Shown: positions 42,640 through 52,410 of the stretch, one piece after another | How the letters are laid out: the number at the start of each line of letters is the position of its first letter | Position numbering within the stretch: the first letter of the stretch is position 1 | Assembly: GCA_963575745.1 (NCBI GenBank) | Contig: CAUYUJ010009557.1 | Coordinates: 646,005 to 710,004 of the forward strand | Length of the DNA stretch: 64,000 bases | Direction of reading: 5' to 3' | DNA from: Prorocentrum cordatum | Taxonomy: Eukaryota; Sar; Dinophyceae; Prorocentrales; Prorocentraceae | Notes under the pieces: model-generated | What the model was told of the DNA's origin: nothing | Database searches by the model: none | Seen by the model: the letters and a program-made list of their open reading frames with translations, nothing else | Program-made: the position numbers and the translations under genes

Positions 42640-42795
42640 GATCATCATTCTCATCATCATCACTATCATTTTCCTTGTCCATCTCCACTTGCAATCCCTC
42701 CACTTGTTCCTCCTCCTCCTCATCATCATCATCATCACCACCATCACCATCACCATCACCATCACCATCACCATCACCATCACCATCACCATCAC

Positions 42796-42843
<48 letters not shown>

Positions 42844-42992
42844 TCATCCTCATCCTCATCCTCATCCTCATCCTCATCCTCATCCTCATCCTCATCCTCA
42901 TCCTCATCATCATCATCATCACCATCACCATCACCATCACCACCACCATCACCATCACCATCACCATCACCATCACCATCACCATCACCATT

Positions 42993-43039
<47 letters not shown>

Positions 43040-43435
43040 GATAATAATCATGTTCTTCATCATCAGCATAATAAGCCTCGTCATCAGCAACATCATCATC
43101 ACCACCACCATCACCATCAACAGCATCACCGGCATAGTCATCATAAGCATCATCATTTCCATCAGCATCACTACCATCACAATCACCATCACCGTCACCA
43201 TCACCATCAGCACCAACACCATCACCATCACCAGCAACATCGCCATGACCACCGCCGTCAGCATCAGCATCAGCATCAGCATCAACATCAACAACATCAT
43301 TGTTATCATCAGCATCATCCTCCGCTTCAGCATGATCATAATCATCAACAACACCATCAGCAGCATCGGCATGATCATCAGCAGCATCAGCATCAGCAAC
43401 ATCGTCATCATCATCATCAACAACAACAACATATG
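42640..43435. repeat. CAT/TCA trinucleotide array (~0.8 kb)
   Basis: Sub-blocks of (CATCAC)n, (CAT)n, (CATCCT)n and CAT/CAG mixtures. The first half (to about 43040) is highly regular and the second half is degenerate with AGC, ACA and CGT variants. All long His-, Ile-, Ser-, Met-, Asp- or Val-rich frames here are artefacts. Confidence 0.9.
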
Positions 43436-44115
43436 GTCCTCCTTCGCAGCATGGCAGAAGAGCGAGAACACGATTTAGTCGGAGAAAATCAGAAAACTGA
43501 AAATCTGAAACAACACCAACCGCTTTGAGACGAGTGTGGTAGTGAGGGGCCTCTTTTGGAGCGGTTGGACCCTCCTCGGCCCCAGAGACAAGGTTTGCAC
43601 AGCATCCCCCGCCCAATTCGGCAAACCCTCACGCGAATCGTGCCCCAGAAAGAGCTCTTACCTGTGGCCAACTGGGCAACTTCGCATGGCGTCCCCCCAC
43701 CCATTTCGACGCATGCCTCAGATGGATCGTGCCCCACGGGGAGCTCCCCCTACGGCCTCGTGGGGGACATCCGGTTTGATTCGGCAGTCACTTCACGCGA
43801 ATCGTCTCCCACAAGGATTTCAGAGCATCTTTGCACGCTTGCTCCGACATGCTATGGCACTCCAAATGCGCGTGCGTCAAGAATTGTAGGAGGCCGGACG
43901 ACCATGCGACCTGGGGGGGGTGGAAAGCTGCTGTGCTTAGACAGCCTTAGGTACAGCCGTGTTTTGGGTCTCAAGAGGCTTTCGCCTGATGACGCGTATG
44001 AATCTGGACGGCGATCGGAATCAGGAAAAGACGCTGCACTTAGAGCGCCTTAAGTGCAAGACATATCTCGTGGCCTCGAGAAACTTCTGCCTGAAGATCC
44101 ATCGGAGGCCGAACC
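43436..44115. other. Unassigned DNA with a degenerate ~75-90 bp repeat
   Basis: Between about 43600 and 43830 the motif gaatcgtgccccac recurs three times at irregular 75-90 base spacing. No gene recognised. Confidence 0.45.
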
Positions 44116-44119
44116 GAAG

Positions 44120-44400
44120 GAATTGGGCTTCCCCGGGGGCTTGGGCCGTCTGGGGGTCATCTTGAACTGTATTGGCCGTCTGGAGGTCATGCTGGGCCTG
44201 TCCGGCCAATTTCAAACCATCTTTAGCCGTCTCGGGGCCATCTTGACGGGTCCTGGGGGGCCCTGGTGGACCGTCTTGGGACGCCCTCGTGCTCTTCTGG
44301 AACGCTGGCCCGTTCGACGCTTTCAGAAGCCGGCTTGGGGGCCATCTGCGAGGTCTTTGGGGCCGTCATGTGAGACTCTGGGACGCTACTGGGGCCGTTT
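44120..44400 (-). repeat. CCAAGACGGCC-like minisatellite, reverse orientation
   Basis: ggccgtctgggggtcatctt and related units repeat across the stretch. They are the reverse complement of the units at 34430-35030 and 47130-47345. Confidence 0.6.
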
Positions 44401-44636
44401 TGCGGCCTTCTGGGGCTCCTCGTGGAGCAGGCTCGGGCCACCAGTAATCCATATCGAAAGCGAAACAACGATATCTTGAATAACCAAAAAGTTTTCTGAT
44501 TCCATTGCAGTGCCCAATCCTCCTGTGTTGGGCTCGCGTTGTAAATAAAGCACAGCGGTCGCATCTTCTCCTGCTCCCCCCTCCTCACCGCTCCTGCCTC
44601 CTATATCCTCTCTCCTGCCCTCTGCCTCTGTCGTGG

Positions 44637-45165
44637 GCTCCTGGGAGGCGGGGCCAGTGTGAAGCTGTCGCCACTTTCGCTGGTTCCTGGGAAGTCGCGC
44701 GGGGTGGAATTGCACGAGGACCCGCTTGAAACTGCGCGGCTCTCCGGCGGGCTGCGAAGTGCAAAATTGTCATCCTTTTCGAGGGCTCCTGGCAGGTCTC
44801 GCGGATGGGACTTATACGGGGACAAGTTGAAACCTCGTGGCTCCATGGGGGGCTGCGATATGTAAAGCTGTCGCCAACTTCGTGGGCTCCTGGGAGGTCG
44901 CGGGGACCCAGTAGAAACCTCGCGTCTCCCTGGGGGGGATGCGACATGTGAAACTGTCGTCGCGTCCGTGGGCTCCTGGGAGGTCGCAAGAGGTGGAGTT
45001 GTACGGGGACCCCTTCGCGGCTCCGTTGGGGGCCTCGAAATGCAAAGCTGTCCCCGCTGTCGTGGGTTCCTGGGAGGTCGCGCGTAGTGGAGTTGCACAG
45101 GGACCCAATTGAGACCTCGCGGCTCCCTGGGGGGATGCGAGCTGTGAACTGTCGCCGCGTCCATC
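44637..45165 (+). repeat. ~100-bp tandem array, five to six units
   Basis: The marker gggctcctgggaggtcgc recurs near 44641, 44686, 44789, 44890, 44976 and 45070. It is followed by a gtggagttgcacggggaccc-like and a gaaacctcgcggctccctgg-like block and then aagctgtcgcc. Spacing is mostly 86-103 bases; the first interval is shorter, consistent with a deletion. Frames on both strands are repeat-derived. Confidence 0.8.
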
Positions 45166-45169
45166 CTCG

Positions 45170-46280
45170 GTAGGGGTAAGTCCCCCCCTTTTCTGAGCGG
45201 CTTGATTTGTCATCGAAAATTCCCCCCAAAAACGAGAAACAACGAGAAACCACCTGCAAACCTCGGGTCCCGTTTCTACAAGGACCCGCTTACTTCGGAG
45301 CCAGGAGAGGCGGAAGCAAGCGCATATGGATCCGAGAGCTTTGGAGATGAAATGAGTTCTGTGACGCCGCAATGACATGTACATTACGCTTCGAATATGG
45401 ATTCAAGGCCGCCGCGCAAGTAACTACTATAAGCCTCACAAGTAGAATATTATCAGGCCGCCGCAACGATGAATACCATGTGTAGGGCTCCTCTGAACGT
45501 AAGCAATCGGAAGCCTCTGAGAGTGGAACCTTTGACAAGGAAAACAATGAAACAACAATGATAACACATGTGATGCTACCGAAACTGCCACGACAGAAGA
45601 AAAAATCAACAGTCAGACAAACTCCATAGCGTTCGAACCCCCTTTCCCGATATTGGAGAAAACATTCGTTGCGCTGCTGTGGATCAGCAAAGGTTTCCTG
45701 CCAGAAGTTCGAGCGCCAGGTACAACTGAGCAGCGGCCTTCCAACTCGATCTCACCGATTGTGAAGCCTAACGCGCACACACATACAAACAATATTTGAG
45801 GCCGGTACAGCATGATTCCTCCTTGCAGGCGTACAGAAGATAATCATGTGTAAGGCCGCCACGTAGAGAACCGCTTCTGTAACGCCGCCAAACTACAATT
45901 CGCATTGCAGAATTTGGAGCAGGGGGAATCGGATAGGAGGAGACGGAATATGAGAGAGAGAGAGTGAGAGGCAAGAAGAAAGGAGACACGAGGCATGATA
46001 AGGAGAATCTTGAGATCAACTTCGGCGCCATGGTAGCACATCTGCTGCACAAAACATGTGTCAGGGCACTTGGATACACATCCACGGAGAGCCCCCCCTG
46101 CCCCTCCCCGGAGTGAGCTTGTCTTCGCCCAAACAACTCGAGGACAGCGTTCTGGCCAAACTTTCGAGGAGGAGTGTACCAGGAGGCTTGATAGGGCCCA
46201 CAAACGTCCCAAATCCGTTCGATCCCCTACCCCTCACTGCGCGGGCCCAAAACCTCGACCTCTTCCCTGGTATCTCGTCC
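45170..46280. other. Lower-GC unassigned region
   Basis: From about 45180 to 46060 the DNA is visibly less GC-rich than its surroundings. ggccgccgcaacg-like words recur near 45410, 45455 and 45855, hinting at an old repeat. A (GA)n run lies near 45953-45968. Short minus-strand frames (45547-45290, 45813-45613, 46136-45768) have no recognisable domain. Confidence 0.4.
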
Positions 46281-46286
46281 TTCGAT

Positions 46287-46325
46287 GCGCCTCTTCCTCC
46301 TCCTCCTCCTCCTCCTCCTCCTCCT
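46287..46325. repeat. (TCC)n microsatellite
   Basis: About a dozen near-perfect TCC triplets. Confidence 0.85.
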
Positions 46326-46770
46326 CGGCCCTCGATCCTCTCGGCGGCGAGCCCGGGGGGAAAATGAGAGGGGGCGGGCCTTCTTAGATGGCTCGGCTGG
46401 CCTCGGGCCTGCAAAGAAGTTGCCTGAGCCTGCCCCGAGGACGCAGAAAACTGCCCAGAAAGCCCGAGGGCTTCCGAGAAGCCCCGCCGCCTTCCTTCTT
46501 CCCACCCGGGCCCGCCGCCGATCCTCCTCCTCGGTCTCCGATCCTCCTTCCTGTTGGGGGGGGGATGAAGAGCCTGCATCAGCTTCCGCCGCTTCTCGGC
46601 GACTTCCGTTCCCCACATCAGGCCCTCGCATGGCGCGCGCGCGCGCTCGCCCTGGACCTCCCAGGGGAGATCGACCGAACTGCTCCGAGAGCGTGCTGGT
46701 GGGGCAGCAGATCTGACTGGAAAGCTGGTGGAGCGCATCAAGTTTGGGTCGGACGGATGAGCATCGTTTA
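46326..46770. other. Unassigned GC-rich DNA
   Basis: A block at 46370-46510 is partly alike 40725-40860. No gene recognised. Confidence 0.35.
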
Positions 46771-46925
46771 ATGGATCCCTATCCCCACTGGCGTGGCCTG
46801 GGCCTCACCGGCCGATGTATCCCCCCTAGATGGGATGGGGATATGGTGCTGTTCCCTCCGGGCTTCGAGCGGCGTATCCTCATCTGGGATAGTGGGATGG
46901 TGGGGATCGGGATGGGAATAGGGAT
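46771..46925 (+). mobile_element. MITE family E, copy 1
   Basis: Starts aatggatccctatcccc and ends gggatgggaatagggatt, an imperfect inverted pair. It contains ggccgatgtatccccccta then gatggg, shared with the element at 51356-51503. Confidence 0.6.
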
Positions 46926-47129
46926 TGGTTTTCGTCAAGCCTGATCCGCCACCGTGCCTCTGAGCACGGAGTGGGCGTGTCCTCTGGTCCTTTTGACTAA
47001 GCCCTGGACCCTGGAGCCTCAGTCCTGAGGCGCCTTTTAAGGGGCCCAGACCCCAAATTCTCAAATCTCCCGGGGCTTGACGCGGTTCTCCCAGGCTCCC
47101 CCGCGACTTCTCGCGTGAATCTTTCGGAA

Positions 47130-47345
47130 CCAGGAGGGCCCTGAGACGGGCCAAGAGGGCCCCAAGAGGCCCCAAAGACGGTTCAACAGGGTCCCGAGAC
47201 GCCCAATGATCGCTCCAAGCCGCCCAACATGGGCCCAAGACACCCCAAGGGGCCCCCAAGACGCCCCTAGTAGGGCCCAAGACGGCCCAAGAGGCGCCCA
47301 AGACGGCCCAAAAAGACCCCAAGACGGCCCCCAAAGGAGCCCGTG
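47130..47345 (+). repeat. CCCAAGACGGC-like minisatellite, second locus
   Basis: Units such as cccaagacggcccaagaggc and ccaagaggccccaaagacgg recur, as at 34430-35030. Confidence 0.65.
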
Positions 47346-47494
47346 AGAGGGTCGCGAACCGAACATCCGAGCTTTCCGCCCAAGTGGCCCTTGCGAAGCT
47401 GACCCATCCTTACCATCGGTTTGTTTCGACTGCAAACGATACTTAACGAAAGAGAGGGGGGACAGCAAAGCGTGGGGGGGCCGCTAACGAATCG

Positions 47495-47860
47495 GCAACA
47501 CGCGGCCAGTGTTCCCGACGCCTCCCTGAGCCGACGGCGGCCACGTATCGCATAGGGCGCCTGGCGGAGGGGCCTGAACCAGCTGCCCGCAGCAGCTTTC
47601 GAGACATCCCCTTGCTTGCAGTCGTCGGACTGCCCGAAACACTGAGCCCCTCCAGACGCCCGCGTGGTCCGTTCGGCGATGGACAAGCCTCCCTTTGATA
47701 AGCCTGCATTTAATGAAAGCGGCCAAGGACCGAAATCGACAGACCTGGATCCGCAAAAATGACGGCCGCGACGCCCTCTCGCGAACCGAAAACGGCCAAT
47801 TCACTGATCGACGTGTCAGGCAGGGAGGTCTGTCAAACTCCGGCCCTTCTTTCGGCGCCT
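47495..47860 (-). repeat. Repeat family O/P, copy 3
   Basis: On the minus strand LTRRSVNWPFSVRERASRPS then LIKGRLVHRR and a downstream GQLVQAPPPGALCD lie in one 219-codon frame (48143-47484). The + strand reads RKNDGRDALSRTENGQFTDR. It is the best preserved copy. I do not recognise the product. Confidence 0.6.
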
Positions 47861-48141
47861 TGGCTGTATTCTCCTCCCCTGTCGCCCGGCCCGAACAGCG
47901 CAACCTGCCGAAGGCAGGACCTGGCCGCGAAGCAGTCGGAGCGCATCTGGGAAGCTGGGCGAGGGCTGCTAAAACCGTGGCTGCTAAAACGGCCCTCCCA
48001 GAAGAAAAAAACAACTTCCCGGAATGAGGCGCGGCACGCGAAACAGTCAACGGGCTGCTTCCCCGAAGGACGAAGCCAACTTCCCGGAGGACGAGTTTAG
48101 CAACCACGGATTTAGCAGCCCTTGCCCGGCTTCCGAGCGTC

Positions 48142-48780
48142 AAATCCGCCGGCCCCCTTGTGGGGCCACCAGGCTGTAGGACCGTGATTCGCAGTTTCCT
48201 GTACCAGTTGTAGCTTGTAGTTTCCAGTGTTACAGTTCTGCTTCTTGCTGGTTACTGTAACTAATTGATTGACCGCGCGAGGGGGGGGGAGGCCCAAACC
48301 AACGTTGTGCTTCTTGCTGGGTAACTAATTGATTCGGGTAGCACCCCCTGGGCGCGTTGTCTGAATTGCTGGGGGGGCTCGAAATCGACACCCCTCACGC
48401 AGATCCGCGGGGTCAGGGTCCAAAAACACAGGGGATTTGCCACATTTCTGAAACACAGGGGATTTGCCACATTTCTGAAATTCGGTGCCACCCCTCACGC
48501 ACATCAATCGCAAGGCGTGGTAACCCAAACTGCGAGTACTCCCTCGGCCCTTTAATCCCAAGGTGTGGTAACCAAGCTCGTAAACCATACACGTCTTACC
48601 AATCGCGCTGTGTGGTAACCCCTTTTGTGATCAGTTGGTTTTGCCGATTGCGAATCGGCCTCGCATGAAGTTCCGATACTGCTGCACGACAGCGCCAAAG
48701 CCTCATGACTTAGCTCTTCCATGGCCCATTCTCCGAGAGAGGGGGCCGGCGGCAGGGGGCGAAGCCCTTACGGATTTCCT
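48142..48780 (+). mobile_element. Composite element R, short copy
   Basis: Head (from ccgccggcccccttgtgggg, caccaggctgtagg, cgcagtttcctgtacca, tgcttcttgctg), then ~1.4 copies of the 73-bp unit with a 27-base internal duplication, then three gtgtggtaacc units about 48 bases apart (48515, 48563, 48610), then a tail (gccaaagcctcatgactt, gctcttccatggcccattct, ccgagagagggggccggcgg). The long copy at 61031-62002 has the same head and tail. No protein is conserved. Confidence 0.75.
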
Positions 48781-48946
48781 GCCTCCCAGGCGCCGGCGGC
48801 CTGCGCTGCTGCCATGCCGCCTCGCTCCCTCGGCTCGCCGCCGACAGCCGGCAGCCGTGCGGGACCTCCCCCCCGCCGAGGCGCCCGAGTCGCCCCGCGG
48901 AGCCCTGGACCTGCCGAGCTCCCCTCGACGAGGACGGCGCCCCTGT

Positions 48947-49095
48947 TAGGGGGCCACATGCGAACCCTACCCCTACCTCCCACGATTTTTGAGGGGGGGG
49001 TGTCACTTCGCTCGGGAGCTCCCGAGCGATGTGAACCCCACCCTCCCCTTCAGAAATCGTGGGGGGTAGGGGTATGGTTCGCATGTGGCCCCCTA
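48947..49095. mobile_element. MITE-like foldback with 5-bp target duplication
   Basis: 149 bp. The left end (tagggggccacatgcgaacc, ctacccctacc, tcccacgatttttga) is inverted at the right end with very few differences over ~50 bases. A further inner palindrome (gctcgggagctcccgagc) sits in the middle. CCTGT flanks both ends (48942-48946 and 49096-49100), a clear 5-bp target duplication. Confidence 0.88.
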
Positions 49096-49100
49096 CCTGT

Positions 49101-49775
49101 CCGGCCTCCCCCTCTGGAGCCCGAGACCGCCTGCACCAGGAGTGAAGTGGTGCGCGCCCCTGGCGCGGATCCCTCCGTTGCCCGCCTCCGCGGCCGCGCG
49201 CTCACCAAACAAAACAAAAAAACATAGTTACGAAGCCGAGCCCGTGGCGCTCTGTACTCTCCGCCGTGGGAGCGCGCCAACTGCGTCCACGAGCGTTCCG
49301 ACAAGACGCAAGATTCTTCCCGGTGGATGTGGGGGTGGGTTTTTGTCTCTTGAACCAACTTGCTGCTCCACGCCCCGTGTCCCACGTAGCCTCCGACAAA
49401 GAACAGCTTGGATTCCCTTCCGGGACCGTTCCAATGCGGTGCACTGTTCTGGCTCTCGGGGCCTAGAGACGATGCACAGGACCACTTCGAACATCGGCGC
49501 CGCCCCTCGTGAGACATCGCCCCTCGTGAGACATCACTAGTCGTTCGTGGACCCGGCCACACGCAATAAACAACCCCGTGCAAGAGCCGCATCTGAATCC
49601 TCAGGACCAAGTTCCCGCACGGGCCGTGGCAACTTCCAGCGACCTCCGCAACCTTTACGCGGCCTGGGCAACGCTCGGCTCGGCGACAGACCGCGTGGAG
49701 ACCTGGGGACCCCCAGCGGTGCGCAACTTGTCTGCAGCGGCCCCTGACACGGTCTGCCCGCGGCGGCCATGTCTA
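49101..49775. other. Unassigned DNA
   Basis: No gene recognised. A minus-strand frame of 186 codons (49610-49050) reaches into the MITE and lacks a domain. Confidence 0.35.
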
Positions 49776-49929
49776 AGCAGCCTCGAACTTATCCCTATCC
49801 CTGAGATTGACACGCCAAAAGGCGATGACAATCTTAGGGATGCACCCTCAGAAACTGAGGGAATTCCTAAGATCGCCATCGTGACGCGGCGATGCCCAAC
49901 ATAGGGATAGGGATAGGTTCCAGGCTGGT
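49776..49929 (-). mobile_element. MITE family D, copy 2
   Basis: Reverse-complement relative of 17040-17195 with the same ends (agcagcctcgaacttatccc then tatccct, and agggatagggataggttcca then ggctggt) and the same centre (gacacgccaaaaggcgatga then caatcttaggga). Confidence 0.7.
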
Positions 49930-50220
49930 GAATATCTGAATCCTCTCCCCCGCAACTGCCCGCGACCTCCGCGGGGCCGACCCCCCTGCCGTCAGGCGAG
50001 CGATCCGCGACCCTCGGCGGGCCCCGGAGCGCAGGGGGGAGCTGGGAGCTCCAGGGGCTCGCGGCCCGACGACGGCACGGCGCAGTGCTGGGGCGCCCGG
50101 GCCGGGAGCGCTGCCCCGCAGGTCCGGGGGTCGTTCGGGGCCCCCCCCGGGTGCGGTCCCAGGAGAGCCCCTCTCCTGGTGCGGAGGTGCGTTGCGGAGG
50201 CGCCCGGACCCCTGGCCTTA

Positions 50221-50350
50221 CGAGGAGGAGGAGGAGGAGGAGGAGGAGGAGGAGGAGGAGGAGAAAGAGGAGGAGGAGGAGGAGGAGGAGGAGGAGGAGG
50301 AGGAGGAGAAGGAGGGGGAGGAGGGAGGAGGTGGAGGAGGAGGAGGACCC
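50221..50350. repeat. GGA/GAG array
   Basis: Nearly pure GGA/GAG triplets. Confidence 0.9.
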
Positions 50351-50589
50351 CCTTGGCCTTGAGAGACTCCCCAATCAGGGCCCCCTGCCTCCAGCGAGGT
50401 GGCGAGAGCCGCGCATGCTGCAGGGCAGGGCCCACACGCCAGGCGGGGCCCCACGCCTACCCCAGGGCCGGCCCGCCCCCCTGGCCAGAGCTCCCAGCCC
50501 AAGCCGCTGGGCGCCTCCCACGGCCCCCACCCCACGACATCGTCGGCAGCATGGACGGGAAGTTGGAGAGGGGGCGATGGCAGCGAGGC

Positions 50590-50820
50590 CGCTTCCTCCT
50601 CCTCCTCCTCCTCCTCCTCCTCCTCCTCCTCCTCCTCCTCCTCCTCCTCCTCCTCCTCCTTCTCCTCGTCCACGTCATCCAGCTCATCCTTCCCCCTCCC
50701 CCTCCCTCCTCCGCCTACATGCCCCTCATCCCCTTCTCCCTCCTCAGCCTCCTCCTCGCCGTCCTCCTCCTCCTCCTCCTCCTCCTCCTCCTCCTCCTCC
50801 TCCTCCTCCTCCTCGTCAGC
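50590..50820. repeat. Two (TCC)n arrays
   Basis: Arrays at about 50595-50672 and 50768-50815 separated by C/T-rich DNA. They lie in opposite strand sense to the GGA array at 50221-50350, so the three together could pair as an inverted repeat. Confidence 0.85.
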
Positions 50821-51029
50821 ATCGCTCGTTCCTTCCTCCTGCCCATCCCTGGAGGGGGGGCGGGGTGGGGACGGCAGAGGGAGGGGATAGCAGATGGGAA
50901 ACACGACGTTCCCCTCCGACTGGTGAGACGCTCGCCACGTCTTTCGTGGGATCCATCGGCTACAGGAAACGTCCACGAGGGAACCCGGAACCAGTCGGAA
51001 CCGTACCAATAAAACCGAAACGAATATCA

Positions 51030-51190
51030 CTCGTACCGTATAGAATCTACTCGAATCGGCCGCGCCAATACACACAACTGCGGCGTGCTTGCATCGGGCC
51101 GCACCGGATCGCCAGGAGATCGAAATCCAATAATTGGATCGAGCGGGGTGAGCTCGAGTCGGATCGCTCGAACCGAGATAGGACCTGAAG
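51030..51190. repeat. GAATCG-rich dispersed repeat family C, diverged copy
   Basis: Contains gaatcggccgcgccaat, cgtgcttgcatcgggccgc, a ccggatcgccaggag-like motif and repeated tcgga/gatcg words in the order of the other copies. Confidence 0.45.
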
Positions 51191-51355
51191 GCTCAATCGG
51201 CTTTCGGGCCATGACTCAGGCCTCCAGCGGCCGTTCGGGACGATCGGGTCAAATCAAGAAATCCCTCTGCGAGGCGCAACTGCTGGAATGTACCCCGAGT
51301 TCCGGAACCGGACGAGAACCGACACAACGTCGAGACCTTGAGTCTCGTTCAACCG

Positions 51356-51503
51356 ATCCCCATCCCTAAAAGCTTGGGCTGGGCCCCACTGGCCGATTTA
51401 CCCCCCTAGATGGGGATGTGGGCTGTATCCGTTAGGTTTCGAGGGGTATATCCCCAAATGGGGGTGCAATTTGGTGGTGGTCTCGAAGGGGGTGAGCATG
51501 GGG
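51356..51503 (+). mobile_element. MITE family E, copy 2
   Basis: Ends near cgatccccatcccta and gcatggggatgggga. Shares ggccgatttaccccccta then gatgggga with the copy at 46771-46925. Confidence 0.55.
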
Positions 51504-51504
51504 A

Positions 51505-51622
51505 TGGGGAGGAGGAGGAGGAGGAGGAGGAGGAGGAGGAGGAGAAGGAGGAGGAGGAGGAGGAAGAGGAGGATAAGGAACGACGCGAAAGCCAGAGACC
51601 CTCCTGAAGTTTTTAATGCCTT

Positions 51623-51657
<35 letters not shown>

Positions 51658-51660
51658 CTT
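51505..51660. repeat. GGA array then (GTC)n array
   Basis: GGA/GAG triplets (51508-51575), then GTC triplets (51625-51655), directly following MITE E copy 2. Confidence 0.85.
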
Positions 51661-51697
51661 CAGGGTCGGCGGCTCTGGCCGTAAGGCCTTTACAATC

Positions 51698-52040
51698 TAA
51701 GGGACGGCCCGACAAGCCGAGCCCCTCCGGAGCCCCAAGTGGTCCCGCTTTCAACGCCTTGGCCGTAACCCGATGGAGCAGCGCGCCGCGGCCTGGCGGA
51801 GGGACCAGAACCGGCGGCACGCAACAGTTTCGAGGCTTCCCCGCCACATCCCCCCCCCGTGCTACCCAAGGAACGCCGAAGGCAAAGCTAAGGACTCGTT
51901 TTTCTGGCCGCCACGGGCCTCGGCCACGAGCAGGCTCCACGGCATAGGCCCAAGGAACGGCCCGAAACTCAGAGCCCCTCCAGAGCCACACGTGGTCCTT
52001 CCTGTCGCGTCCTGCCCGTGCCCCGATCGCCGCAGCGCGC
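51698..52040 (+). repeat. Direct duplication of ~85-100 bp
   Basis: gagcccctccggagcc with ccaagtggtcc, and cagcgcgccgcgg, near 51718-51795 recur as gagcccctccagagccacac with gtggtcc, and cagcgcgccgcgg, near 51970-52040. The spacing is about 245 bases. Confidence 0.55.
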
Positions 52041-52249
52041 CGCGGCGCCGCGCGCGCGGGCGCATTGCCGGCCTCGCAGAGCGGCTGGCACATCTCCTGG
52101 CAGGAAGCAGGGCACGCGGGCGGGCGGGGGGGGGACGAGGCCCGAAGCCAGGGGAGGGCCTTCCACGACCTATAGCGATGCGGGTAGACCCCTTCCCGTC
52201 GACGCTGGTGACAGGGCTCCAGGGCAGCCTCAGGCGCCCCCAAGATGCT

Positions 52250-52410
52250 CCAAGACCGGGCAGGGGCGAAATCAGAGCAGGGTAGATCGGGAATCACGGG
52301 ATCACTGAGCGGTTCTTGAGGATGTGTAGGGCGCCGCGGCCTTCTCGGAGCGTTCCGTAACGCTCTGAGAGCCTTCCGGGAGAGCGTTCCGGAACGCTCT
52401 GGAATGAGTC
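52250..52410 (+). repeat. Palindrome-bearing repeat family A, copy 3
   Basis: Diverged head, then ggcgccgcggccttctc and the two palindromes. The second is perfect (agagcgttccggaacgctct) and the first has one or two changes. Confidence 0.7.

Noticed and set aside
42020-43528. 502-codon + frame with long poly-His
   Set aside because: Derived from the GCC tract and the CAT/TCA array; no domain and high redundancy with other frames.
45600-45660. Possible tRNA T-arm (ggttcgaa-like words)
   Set aside because: No acceptor stem, D-arm or anticodon arm can be placed around it on either strand.
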